NCBI GenBank assembly: GCA_025024175.1
Contig: QCXZ01000001.1
Location: 2,418,001-2,482,000 of the forward strand
DNA length: 64,000 nt
Source: Rhyzopertha dominica
Lineage: Eukaryota; Arthropoda; Insecta; Coleoptera; Bostrichidae
Direction of reading: 5' to 3'
How positions within the stretch are numbered: the stretch's first letter is position 1; each line of letters opens with the position of its first letter. The notes beneath the pieces are model-generated. The model saw only the letters and a program-made list of their open reading frames with translations, was not told where the DNA came from and searched no databases. The position numbers were made by a program, and so were the translations under genes. Positions 1 through 11,566 of the stretch are shown one piece after another.

Positions 1-497
1 GATCAAATCACATAAGCGGAAAAAGACTGGTCGAAATTTTTTCTTTATCTTCTGTACTTCTCACGATTGGTTTAGTCAAGCAGGATGTTATTTATACCTT
101 TGTGTTTAAGCTTGAGGGGTGCTGTTTGTTGGTGTATTAGCCTATGTTTCTTGTGAGTTCCTTGTTTTCATTTTTACATTGTAGAATTGCCTTGCCATGG
201 TTTTGATGGTTGTGGAGATCGATATTAAATACTTAAGATAGCTTTCCCCGGGTATTCTTTTTGACTGTTTCCTGTATCTCTTTTTTGAACAACAGTTTCT
301 TATCCACCGAGATTTTTTAAATTCCTATGTATGTAGGTCTCTTGTAGCAGACTGAACTTTTCTCTTCTTGCTTTGGGAATGTCCTTTTTGGCTGTTTCGT
401 CCAAGACTCTTGCTACTTCTTCGGCGTGTCTTCCAGTTCCCTCTCGTTTAGAAAGGTTCTCTTTATAACGATACCTATTTCTGTTGATTAAACTCAT
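1..497 (-). pseudogene. possible LINE linker fragment interrupted by mariner insertion
   Basis: An open stretch at 497-300 on the minus strand reads as a charged, Arg/Lys-rich helix (around VARVLDETAKKDIPKARR). This resembles the linker between endonuclease and reverse transcriptase in non-LTR retrotransposon polyproteins. Downstream on the same strand (299-1) the reading is broken by stops. No catalytic motif is present, so the assignment is only a resemblance. The mariner at 501 begins immediately next to it. It could equally be random open sequence. Confidence 0.25.
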
Positions 498-500
498 ATA

Positions 501-534
501 CTACGAGGCATGTTTTTTAAGTAAGTACCGTTTT
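501..534 (+). repeat. mariner terminal inverted repeat, left
   Basis: This 34-bp arm is exactly complementary to 1794-1827. It would be the transposase binding and cleavage site of the mariner at 501-1827. Confidence 0.93.
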
Positions 535-601
535 GGAATTAAAAAAAGACGTGCAAAGATATCGCAATAATTTTATCTTACATGAAAGCCTGTACCTTAA
601 T

Positions 602-1660
602 CTACTTTTCTACATAATTTCCGTGAATATTGAGGCACTTGTCATAACGTGGCACCAGTTTTTGAACACCCTCCTCATAAAATTCTGCCGCCTTACTTGT
701 TAACCACTGTATCACAGATGTTTCGACTTCGTTATCGTCTTGAAGACGCTGACCACCCAGGTGTGTCTTCAAGTGCAGGAACAAATGGTAGTCGCTGGGC
801 GCCAGATCAGGGCTGTATGGAGGATGATCTAGAGTTTCCCATTTAAAAGATTTGATGAGATCTTTGGTCCGATTAGCCACATGTGGACGGGCATTGTCAT
901 GCAGCAAAACGATACCCTTACTCAACTTGCCACGTCTTTTGTTCTGGATTGCAGGACGCAGATTGTTTAATGTCTTACAATAAGACGCTGATGTCTCTTT
1001 ACGAGGCAGAAACTCCACTAGCAATACTCCTTTTCTGTCCCAAAAAACTGTGCACATGATTTTCCGGGCAGAAATTGTTTGCTTAAACTTCACTTTTTTG
1101 GTTGATGATGAACGTCGCCATTCCATGGATTGTTGTTTCGATTCTGGTGTGACGTAGGCCACCCATGTTTCGTCACCAGTAACAATTTGGTCTAAAAAAT
1201 CTTCACCTTCGTTGTGGTACCGCTCAAGGAAAGTCAATGCACTGCCTAAACGTTGGGTTTTGTGCAAATCCGTCAACATTTTCGGAACCCAACGTGAACA
1301 AAATTTCCGGTAATTCAAGTTCTCGGTCACAATGCGACACAAAACACTACGAGAATATTGAGGAAAGCAGTCGCACAATGATGAAATTGTAAAGCGTCTG
1401 GTTTCTCTCACCTTTTCGTTCACTTTCTGCACCAAATCTTCATTATCGACCGAAGGACGCCCATTCCGTTCTTCATCATGCACATTTGTGCGGCCATCTT
1501 TAAATGCACCCATTTCCTCACCATTCCATCACTCATAATGTTTTGTCCGTAAACTTCACAGATCTCACGATGAATATCGATCGGTTTTACGCCTTTAGCA
1601 CTAAGAAATCGTATAACAGCCCGTACTTCACAATCGGCGGGACTCACGATTGTCGGAGGC
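602..1660 (-). pseudogene. mariner transposase with one frameshift
   Basis: This would cut and paste the element by the DDD mechanism. The N-terminal helix-turn-helix half reads from a Met near 1660 (MPPTIVSPADCEVRAVIRFL) to about 1505. The rest reads in a second frame from 1513 to the stop at 602. The switch falls in the block RKWV/GAFKDGR, where relatives read continuously, so a single small indel has broken the gene. The catalytic residues are all visible: TGDETW (Asp codon at 1174-1172), LLHDNARPH (898-896) and YSPDLAPSDYHLF (793-791). There are 34 residues between the last two, the classic mariner DD34D spacing. The total of about 350 aa matches the family length. No other stop was seen. 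Confidence 0.92.
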
Positions 1661-1793
1661 ATCTTAAACACTCAGTAAACAACGTATACAATGAAGAATC
1701 AAACTGTAATGGCGTCAGTGCGTAGACAAGAGATGTAGGTAACCAGCGCGCATGCGCGGAACGCCGACCGTAGCGCTGCGGCGGCGGAATCGC

Positions 1794-1827
1794 AAAACGG
1801 TACTTACTTAAAAAACATGCCTCGTAG
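1794..1827 (-). repeat. mariner terminal inverted repeat, right
   Basis: Exact reverse complement of 501-534. It lies upstream of the transposase start codon. Confidence 0.93.
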
Positions 1828-1829
1828 TT

Positions 1830-3372
1830 CCATCAAGTATTTGCGCACTGGTAGAGTACATTATTGTTTCAAACAAGCTGTAAATATTAATTATCTAAAA
1901 AGTATGCTAATGAAATTTAATAGCACTTACGACTCTAGAACATATTTTTAAATTTAATTTAATTGTTTACCACGAAAATTTATTCTGTTTCAGTGGTAAT
2001 GATTATTGCCTAGAAAGTACGATGTTGCAACCACACATTTGATAGAGGTAGGTTCTATAAAAGATCTATATCTATATATGCATAATTATGGTAGTCTGAA
2101 CAAGTTGAAAGGGATTGTTTAAAATCATCAAGCTTCTCTCTTCTATATACACAACTTAAATCTATTACTAGGCTTTGGATATTGTTAACGCGTCACAATA
2201 CCACTGAACTAAAATTATGTCACAAAACGTCACAGGTTCTAGCTAATCTGTGTGGACAAGACGAATATTGTCCATTTGCAGTTATTGACTATGCAGAACA
2301 AAACACTGTTATCGTTTGTTTGGGTTTTGATCATATAAAACGTAGGTGTAAGGGTTTGGCGTATATCATATACTCTTAGTACTCCACAGAACAGGGCCCT
2401 TATTGATGGAATAATGACTATTGAAGCAGCTTCACAACTATTAGTAAATGCAGCCGGATCATATTTTTAGTACATCCAAAACAATAAACAATTAAATATT
2501 GGTTAGATAGTAACCCACTGGCTGCCTGATGAATAAATTCAAGTTCTTCTTTGCCCTCTTCAATCGCCAGACATGATTCCTGCTGAAAGGAAGGATGGAA
2601 GGAAGCCATTGGTCGATGCACAAAAGATACCAAACTTTATAAATTCATGTTCATTTCAGTTAGATAGCTGCAGCTGTTATAACAGCACGAAAGGGTTTGA
2701 ATCTACGTGTGGTTCCTTTCACATATCCGATCATTATGTAAATATGATCATCCCACGCGTAGAATCGATTTCAACTTTTCTTTCATAAAAATTCAGACGT
2801 GCCGTTTGCTGAACGTGGGTTAAACAATCCGCTACATACGTAAGTAAAAAAGACACTAATAGCAACTCGTTTGCCTACGCACTTTAGAGACGGTCCGATA
2901 CAGATCAGTGATTATCATGATCTTTGTAAATAATCAAGTTTATGGCGCCAGTAATTACGATGCGAATATCATTGTGGTTTACCCGACGTTGAACGTAAAT
3001 CGTGAGCTCTTGTTCCTTTTACCACTGAGTCATTCCGGTTCTTTTATTTTGGCCGCAGGTATATTAGAGGGAGCAATCTTTGTTTAGGATTCTGTATTAT
3101 ACACGCTAAGCATGAAAACCCCATCAACAATAATTCAGAAAACCTAAATACCTATTTCGCCAGCTAAGCGACCATCNTCAAGGGAAGTTAAAATAAGCGA
3201 CTTCTTGAAATGCTGGCTTTAGACCATATAAATTTGTGCTTAGGGTTTTCATTATACGAGNATCATNTCATCATTCCTGCACATGTCAAGCTGGCGCTGA
3301 ACTGGCGATGGTGAAAAAACAAGTGCTGCCAAATTATAAAAGTCTATCATTAGGACATCATTTAGCTATATA
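1830..3372. other. AT-rich stretch without a recognised gene
   Basis: Only short incidental open frames are seen. A weak inverted pair (about 3109-3123 against 3236-3255, both containing the motif TGAAAACCC) and three ambiguous bases lie near its right end. The block at about 3292-3320 (GCGCTGAACTGGCGATGG) recurs at 22799-22816. Confidence 0.6.
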
Positions 3373-3790
3373 CAGGGTGATTTTTTGAAAACTTCACACC
3401 TTAAATAACTTTAAATAAAAGAAAAATTTAAAATTTTGCAAAAACAGTTTTTAATGGATAGCGCTTACCCTCTTAGCGGGGTAGATACTCCTTCAAAAAT
3501 TTTAAATGAAACTACCCATCTTACGAAACATCATTTAAAAGCTTATTACACAAGGAGTCTTGCCATGTAATTAGTTTTACTATTTTTTACCCATTGACGG
3601 GGTAGTGGGTCAAAAAGTGCATTGTAGCAAGTGGCTTATAAAATGGAATATTTTGAACTTTTTTAACAAAATTTATTGTCTTGCAGTTACAATAAAAATT
3701 GTCCTTACTTAAGCCTAAAAAAACTTGTTAAAAAATAATTGTTACACCTAAGCAAAATGCCAAAAATATTTAAAATTTTCTTTCGACATT
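3373..3790 (+). repeat. long terminal inverted repeat, left arm
   Basis: The first 45 bp are identical to the reverse complement of 5586-5630. The remainder is diverged but aligned, including shared blocks such as CATGTAATTAGTTTTAC and TTGACGGGGTA. It may hold transposase sites, or could arise from an inverted duplication of the end. Confidence 0.85.
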
Positions 3791-3960
3791 ACTTGATATT
3801 GCAACTCGACAGTTTATACTGAATTGGCTAAATAATTATCTACTTTGTGTTTCCAATTTTTTGTTTCAACTTTTTGGCTACTTCTTTAGCACGACCATCT
3901 TTTTGTTCACATTCCTTTTTATAAATCGCGTGAAATTTTAAAGTGAGAGTCCAAGTGATA

Positions 3961-5046
3961 ATGGTTTATTCAACTGCCGAAAGGGTAGAAATAATTTTTA
4001 TTTACGGTGCTGAGCATAGCTGTGCTCGTGCGTTAGCAAGGGTGTTTAATGAACGGCACCCCGATAAAAATGTTGACGCTAAGTACATTCTCGATCTCGT
4101 GCAGAAATTTCAAGACACTGGATCTGTAGTAAACAAAAAAAGGGCAGGGAATAGAGTCGTTGATGAAATGGCCCAACTTGAAGTACTTGGTCATTTTGCA
4201 ATGGATCCAACTAGCTCTTTGCGTAACATTTCTACAGCCACTGGACTTTCTTTATTCATCTGTAAGGAAAGTTACAAAACTGCACAAATTCCATCCCTAT
4301 AAGATGAAAACTCTCCAGGAACTCGGCGAAGATGACTTCGATAGAAGACTGCAATTTTGCGAAATTATGACAGAAAAGATTATAGTAAATCAAAATCTAA
4401 TAAAAAAATATCTGCTTCAGTGATGAATGCACATTTTTTGAACGGCTCTGTAAATAAACTTAACGTCAGGTACTGGAGTGACGAAAATCCTTATATTTTT
4501 CGAGAAGGTCATACACAAGTTCCTCAGAAGCTGAACGTCTGGGCTGGAATACTTAGCAACGCAATTGTAGGTCCAATTTTCATTGATGGGACGCTAAATG
4601 GGGGAATGTATTTAGAATTACTTGATAACATTATTGATCCTTTAATCACAGAGCAATTAGAAAACCAACGTGACCCTGAAGGAAATCCAATGTTGGATGA
4701 ATACGAATTGTTTTGCCAACATGATGGAGCCCCACCGCATTACGCCATTAATGTGCGAAATTGGTTAAATCATAGATTTCCTCTTCACTGGATTGGTAGG
4801 CGTGGAACAATTGAATGCCCGCCACGATCACCCGATTTGACTGCTTTAGATTTCTTTCTATGGGGTCATTTAAAATCTGTGGTTTACAAAACACAACCTG
4901 CTAGCCTGGACGATCTGCGAGAAAGAATTATTAACGAGTGCAGGAGGATTCCACCTGAAACTTTCCGAAAAGTGCAGCAGGAGTTCGAGAACCGTCTGTA
5001 TTATTGTATGGAAAGAGGTGGTGCACATTTTGAGAATCTATTGTAA
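3961..5046 (+). pseudogene. DD41D mariner-like transposase, multiply frameshifted
   Basis: The reading starts at ATG 3961 ([16 protein letters not shown]), a helix-turn-helix with [17 protein letters not shown]. It runs to about 4250, shifts frame into [15 protein letters not shown]...EDDFDRRLQFCEIM, shifts again near an A-run at about 4405, and again near a T-run at about 4436. It then stays open to the stop at 5046. The catalytic residues survive across frames: FSDE (Asp 4422-4424), QHDGAPPHY (Asp 4723-4725) and PPRSPDLTALDFF (Asp 4849-4851). There are 41 residues between the last two, as in DD41D or rosa-type mariners. At least three frame changes make it inactive. Confidence 0.9.
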
Positions 5047-5159
5047 GGTTTGAATTTCTATGGTTTTGTTCACACTGTTTTTGGAGTTACAAATAAATAA
5101 TTTTTCTTTTTCGTGGACATGGACTTTCTAAAAAATTACATGATAAATACTTTAATGTT

Positions 5160-5630
5160 AATAATAATGTTAAAAGAAAATTTTCAGTATTCTGGGAGTT
5201 TTTTTAAGTGTCATATTTTTTACAAGTTGTTTGTTTAAATTTTGGGTTCTCGTAAGGACAAATTTTATTTCCGCTCTAAAATAAAATACAGTTTGTTGAA
5301 AACAGTCCAAAATATTCAATTTAATAAGCAACCTGTTTCGTAGGCACTATTAATCTAATTACCCCGTCAATAAGTTAAACGTGGTAAAACTAATTACATG
5401 GCCAGACTCTTTGTGAAATAAGCTTTCAAATGATGTATCGTAAGATGGATAGTTCCATTTTAAATTTTTAAAGGGGTGTCTACCCTGCTCAGAGAGTAAG
5501 TGCTATCCATTAAAAACTTATCTCAAAAGTTGTCCCCCTGCAAACAAAAGTTTACCTGTTTTTGCAAATTTTTAAATTTTTGCTATATTTAAAGTTATTT
5601 AAGGTGTGAAGTTTTCAAAAAATCACCCTG
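5160..5630 (-). repeat. long terminal inverted repeat, right arm
   Basis: Inverted partner of 3373-3790. Relative to the left arm it carries an extra segment of about 40 bp near 5520-5560. The terminal 45 bp (5586-5630) are identical to the left end. Confidence 0.85.
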
Positions 5631-5632
5631 TA

Positions 5633-8600
5633 TAGAGTTTATGTGTATCCTTCTTGCAATCATCATGTTTTGCATCACGATTGATTGTTAATTAGGAAGA
5701 GACACTGCCCTTTGCAAGCATGGAGATCCTGGTCTGTTTAAAAGAAAAGTAATCGCACTTGAGGTCTGCACGGGCCCGCGTCCAATTTTTGCAACACCAT
5801 CTATGGAAGCAACAAATGAAAGGCGGGTGATTTCGCCGTCCTTAATGATGAATTTCCATTATCACATCCATAAAACCTTTTTTATTTGAAAGTCAGTCGG
5901 TGTCCCAATTTTCGCGGCAAGCACGCGGTATTATGTCCTAACCTTGTAATTTAACCGACTTTGTTGTGACGGGACAACTTCGGGGGTCACATGTGCTCGT
6001 CACATTGCACTTAACGAGCTATGGCGCACTTAGCCCATACAAAATTGCAGACTACATACCCATGAATGACGTATAAATTGTAGCACGCGGGCCAACTCAC
6101 GTCCAACATCCGACACTGAGGTATCTTCACTGGTTATCTTATCATTATCCGCCTATTTTTATTTTATCTGCCTGTTATTTGGTACATTTTAGTTGGCAAG
6201 ATAGTTCGCGCACATGGTAAATAAAGTGCAATTCCAGTTAATGGATCGGAACAAAAAAAGTTCCTAAAATATGATGCTACTACTTTTTGCACAAAAGAAC
6301 TAAGAAATGTCATAGAAAAATTAAACTCACTTTCAAATCGTAGCAGTGTATTGGTGGAAGTTGCTATGGTAATTTTCTAAACAACAAGACTAATTCGAAG
6401 AGAAAAAACTGCCTCCAGATGAGAAGAAATGGCATCGGGGCTTATAGGTAAATTAGTACACCTTAAAAATGGCCAATGACATATCAAAAATGATGCTAGT
6501 GCTCTCAGAAAAGAAAACGTTAAAAAAGTCAACAGAATGAGTGCGAAATTTCTTTATTATATTATTATCCGTTGCGCGTTAGTGCGTTAAGTTGCAAGAT
6601 TCGGACGAAAAATGCTAAAATTTTTGAAAAATGATCTTTTATCCTCTCTTTATTCAAGTTTAATTAGGTTTTAATTACACAGGTGATTTTAGCTTAAATC
6701 TAAATCTAAATACCGCCATAGTCCCTATCAACTCAACATTTTTAAATAGAAAGACAGTTCGTGTTGAAAGCCACTTTAATTATCTACACAATTTCATTTA
6801 GCAAATATCCCCAATTTTTTTTGCCTAGACGCGATTGTACTATCCACCGCTTTCTGTTTTGCTTTGAGAAATGCGTCAATAATTATAATTATAGATCCTG
6901 ACTTTTATGTACGGTGGTATGTAGTAGCACATTAGTCCCATTACGGGGGTTCCCACAACATATTTTGCCAACAAGGCTTAATCTTGCTATTTTCCAGCTG
7001 ATATCGTTTTTGATTTTTAAACATACCGCCTATAAAAAAAAACATTTATATAATAATTGTAACTTAGAGCATTCAAAAGTCAACATGGGAGCTTTAGATC
7101 TGCACTGTATATTCGTGGTGTATAACTCAAATAATTATAATTAAAGTATTTGCAGTTCTTGTTAAAGCAATATGTACTATATTTTTCTACATAGCATATT
7201 TAATATATTCTATAGAAAAAATGGTTTACCTGTCGACTACGACTGATGCGCAGGCGGATTTTTGACATACATTTTTTTGTGTTATGCATTGGTTCCGAAA
7301 CTTGCAAAATTAAGTGTCTATAAAAGTGGACACTGGGATTTCCAATTCATTAGCATGACGTATAATGCGCGGAAAACAATCTTCCTTGCACAAAAAATAT
7401 TTCGACTGTGTTTATATTGCATCAGTTGCTTGAATAAAATACATGTATAACTGCAATAATTTCGTTTCTACTGCTGTACTAAAACTCTTTCCTTGTTTCT
7501 TAGGCACTGATTTTTTATTAGATATTTTGATATTGCTTTATGACAATCAATGTAATTAAGCACCATTTTGTTGCCAAACTGTCATTTAAACGTCAATGAA
7601 GTAAAAGACAACAAGAGGTAGCAAATATCAAGGAGTGGGGGAAAGCAGATATATTGAGAAGCTGCTTATAAGTCTTGCTTTTCATCTACTTGTCAACATT
7701 GTATTTGCCCCTCCCCATGTTATATTTTACTTCGTTGACTCGCATTCTCCTTGAATACTTGATTTTATACTATCTACTTGAAGCGAGGATAAAATCGCAT
7801 AGTATACGAAAGAATTAGTTTTAGTAATTACAAAATGCTAAATATTGCAAGTTAATGCGATACACTATGATTGAATTATGTAGTTAACTAACTTATTTAA
7901 TTAAGCAGCAAATTAAATTCTTACATTTGTTATCATCTTAAGATGGCGCAAAGTACAGACCACCATTTAATGTTTTTTACTAAAAAATAACTACAAGAGA
8001 AGGGCATTATAGCCATTGCCTTCTCAATATTGGGAATAAAATAAACAAATACCTATACCTACAGCAAACAACATGGGTTTCTTTCACAACCTTAAGACGA
8101 ATGCTAAATAATTCTTCTGCTACCGTTAAATTGCGCCTTAAAGCCATCAGTAATAAATCTCTTTAGCCAACACAGTAAACCGTCAATTTTTTTTAGCTGA
8201 CGCCAAGTATTTACCATGACGTTGACATATTTCTCAGTGAGAAGAACCATTATTCATTAGATGTGGTGCAAAAAATTTGTAAAGGCCGAGCGTAATGGAT
8301 GTAGTAAATGACATCTTTAATAGATCTAATGATTGTAAATTGCGCAATTTTTAAGCTAAATTCTTTGCGTCTGGCTGAAGAGCCGCCAACTGGGGGACAC
8401 TAACCAGTCTCGAGTCGCAGGACGAGTTAAAATTATTAGTCGTTTATAAAACATACGTATACATCTTAATATTACTGTAGTAGATTAAATTGTTGTTATT
8501 TTGCTAATTAACTAAATCAGTCGTAATTATACAGTGCAAAGTAATCGCCAAAAAATTACACAGGTTAATAACCCCCTGTTTATTTTTACACGTTTTCCAG

Positions 8601-11309
8601 TTATAAAAATTCTGTAGTAATATAAATAGTACGGTTTTGTCACGCAAAACAAGTAGGAATTACAATCTGTGGGACTATTTTTAAAGCCGTGGCCGGAACA
8701 TGTGATTCACTGGCATATGGTAATTCGTTTAAATATTTTTGTATATATTATTACGGCAGCAACATCGTGATGAAAATGTCATGGGCTGCAGTGATTTCGA
8801 ATGTTGTTATATATTTCAAAACTTTTTTTTGCCATTTCCAACTACATCAATTTCTGCTTTACATATTCTGTGATGTGGCTTGGTTATAGAACTATTTACT
8901 GTCTAATAATGAGGATTTACACAAAAATAACCTGGTATTAAAATATTTATTTATTTTCTGTTTTAGAGAAAAATCGTGCTCAAATAATCATGCATTATGC
9001 AAGCCAGATTACACTTTTGCGAAATCTAGGTACATACCTTCTATCCCACAACTCGAGTGCTTTAAAAAAAGCAAAACAAGACTGTTACTTCAAATATACC
9101 GAACTACATCTGCATCACACTTAAAACTTAAGTTACTTAACACCCACACAACTTCGCATTTGCTAGCGCACTGACACGACGAGATCTTTTGATGGCGCAA
9201 TGAGATTCTGTGTATTCAATTTGGTGGGAGATGTAATAAAAGAAATCGAGCCTCCAAAGGTGTATATTAGTCGGAGGTCGTTCTCTCTCCTTTTATTTGC
9301 TGTAAAAAGGAACAGATGTGGAGCGCAATCAATTTTCCGTTTTCGTCGGTTAAAAGGCAAGTGCGAAATCAGCTGTTGTTTGTTAGACGCGGCTTCCTTT
9401 TTATCTACAATAAATGTTGAGTAATTTATCCTATTTTTTATAGCTTACGATGTAACTGTTAAGAAATATTTGTTAATTAAAGCAGCAACAATAAAATAAA
9501 ATTGAATATTCACTAAAAATTTAGACAGGTTTAGTTCCCGTAAATGACATTTCTACTTCCTTTGCTGACAGATGTATACGTAAGTTGCAGGTTCTTTACA
9601 TGTACTGTTTTACATATTGCTTTAGTCGAAGACTAAATCCAGACTGCTAAACAGATATGACATTTTTCCCACGAACTGCCGCAGTTTCAGCATATTTATA
9701 TACATTTGGAACAATCGAGTTCTTCAAACAGAAATTTATTATATGAGTTATACATGGCAGCAGAAATCTAACCGTTTGCTCAAGACTTCGTCTTCTTAAC
9801 ATGCAAAAAAACGTTTACTTTTGAGTACCATCAAGTTTTAAAATTGTTTTAGTAATCCATAAATCATATTCGAGAATTCATATTCATATTCTGCATTACA
9901 AAGAGACAGAATTTTAGCCAACTTTTTTGTAGAATGTTTAAAAGTGGTATGTATACTTATTTGCATTTCACCACTATAAATAAATAAAAAAATGACTCGC
10001 AACAATGCAGTTTTAGCAACGTAAAATAAAATAATACATACGTAAATAAAGTGTTTTACCGACAATATTTAAGCCACAAAAGAAATAAAGTGATACGGCA
10101 AATACGTATAAGTCTTTTCTATTAACAAGTCTTTATATGTATAAGATTTATAATTCTCCGAATTAAAATGCTATTGCACATCTGCTTGGCCCTTAATAAT
10201 ATTTATCGAACTCTTTTTTTAATCTAGTGATAAGCATTGCTTCCCAAGGACTGAAGGATGTTCGTATATACGCAGTAAACTTAATAAATTAATTATTTCA
10301 GTTCAATTCTTCTAACGAACTAACGTAACCCCAATTACACTGTCTATTCGTATTTAACTATTTTTTTATATATAATATATACAAAGGAAACGAAGAATTT
10401 AAATTTTTGAGTTTAAAACAAAGTGAAGGAAGAGATAAAGCAGTAATGTAATAATTTGTAGTCGCAACAGGAATATAAGAAGCAAGTCATTTATTTGTTT
10501 ATTCAACATTCAATGTATTCAGGATTTGAATAGAAAAATTCTTAACACCAGAGATTTCATATTCGTTTTAGTTAATATCTTACGGCCAGTACATATTAAA
10601 CTAACTAACTAATTGCAAGAATAATTTTAATAGGATCTAGACTGAAATTAGACCCATAAATTTAATGTGAAGGTGCTAAGACAGCGGAATGTCTATGTAA
10701 TGCATGAGCGTAGAAAGACGAGGGCACTTTAACATTTTAATTGATATCACACGTCTTATGAGTTACGATGTGAAACGTATTATAAATAGACACAGAAATG
10801 GAACCGAGAGCTTAATTAAGGTTACGCTAATTTGCATAGAAAATGACAAAATTGTAACTAACGAACTCAAATAGTTTAATTGGATCTAAATTGTTTTCAA
10901 AATGTCAGGCAAAGAATTATGATTACGTGATTACGTTTTGGAAATTGAATCTCTCCCATCCTTCTCCACATTGCAGCCAGCACGCCTAACTAATGGAGAT
11001 TTATAAACAGCAGCGTGTATCATCTGCTCGTACGGAATTACTGTTGACAAGAATTGATGGATTACCTTGTTATCAAAGGTAAATATACCTTCACCGAATT
11101 TTTGAGTATTGAAATTATTCGGCAATCTAGCTGCCGTGGCTTCTAAAATAATCGAACATTTTACGCTTGTTGAACTGCCGTACCTGTATTTATGTGACGG
11201 GAAGGTAAAAAGAAATGCGGTTGTTCGTTCACTTAATTGGGTAGATATTGGATATTACGTTATTTTTTTCATCATATTTATTATTGTTATTATTAAAGTT
11301 CTTATGAAT
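5633..11309. other. long AT-rich stretch without a recognised gene
   Basis: No open frame here has a recognisable motif or a consistent splice pattern. A weak inverted pair (about 7591-7609 against 7721-7739, around TCAATGAAGTAAAA) could be an old MITE. Since the tensin transcript runs right to left and its 3' exons are not seen, this stretch is probably tensin intron or 3' flank. Confidence 0.55.
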
Positions 11310-11566
11310 TATGCATGTCTATGCTGTGCGGCCTGCACCGCAACCAACTGCAGATAGATCTATTTCGCTATCATTATAGCTCATCAGTGCAGTTTAGGTC
11401 TAGTGCAGACAGCACGGCATAGAAAGGGTTTTGCCTGTATACCAAAACAATGGTATGATGTAAGTAAGAATTTAGATGGCAAAACCATCTGTCAGCATTA
11501 CACTGACATGTTGACAAAGCCACCTAGAGGAAGTGACTTCAATTTGACAGCAGGCCCCCACGGCAC
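11310..11566 (-). mobile_element. hammerhead-ribozyme repeat, deleted retrozyme copy
   Basis: Read on the minus strand, this is a diverged copy of the repeat at 28539-29036. Shared blocks include GTGCCGTGGGGGCCTGCTG, ATGTCAGTGTAATGCTGACA and the ribozyme core. It has lost about 35 bp after AATTGAAGT and a second block around CTAGGTGGC, so it is shorter than the 352-bp unit. It has one unit only, and no clear target duplication was found. It is older than the copy at 28.5 kb. Confidence 0.8.
11322..11418 (-). ncRNA. type I hammerhead ribozyme, diverged copy
   Basis: On the minus strand the core reads ACTGCA-CTGATGA, stem II GCTAT-AATG-ATAGC, GAAA, a self-complementary stem III ATAGATCTAT, then C followed by TGCAGT closing stem I. 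Cleavage is predicted after that C (complement of 11353). The outer part of stem I pairs around TGTCTGCAC with GTGCAGGCC. Against the copy at 28.7 kb, stem II differs at both paired positions (GCTGT/ACAGC becomes GCTAT/ATAGC), and outer stem I changes also keep pairing. Function has therefore been preserved at least for a time. Confidence 0.85.

Larger units (their letters stand above)
501..1827 (-). mobile_element. mariner transposon, DD34D type, nearly full length
   Basis: A 1,327-bp Tc1/mariner element bounded by perfect 34-bp terminal inverted repeats: left arm 501-534 starting CTACGAGGCATG, right arm 1794-1827 ending CATGCCTCGTAG. The left flank is TA (499-500) and the right flank is TT, so the expected TA target duplication has decayed on one side. 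The transposase is on the minus strand and fills most of the interior. The untranslated region at 1741-1790, between the right inverted repeat and the start codon, is strikingly GC-rich compared with the host DNA. Perfect inverted repeats and a single coding lesion indicate a fairly young copy. Confidence 0.93.
3373..5630 (+). mobile_element. mariner-like transposon, DD41D type, with long inverted repeats
   Basis: A 2,258-bp element flanked on both sides by TA (3371-3372 and 5631-5632), the normal target duplication of this superfamily. The first 45 bp (3373-3417, starting CAGGGTGATTTTTTG) is an exact inverted copy of the last 45 bp. Beyond this the two ends stay recognisably complementary, with scattered substitutions and one insertion in the right arm, for about 400 bp (to about 3790 on the left and 5160 on the right). 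Such long arms are unusual for mariners, which normally have about 30-bp ends. The transposase lies between them on the plus strand. Confidence 0.93.

Noticed and set aside
7591..7739. MITE based on an inverted TCAATGAAGTAAAA pair
   Set aside because: The arms are short and imperfect, with no target duplication.
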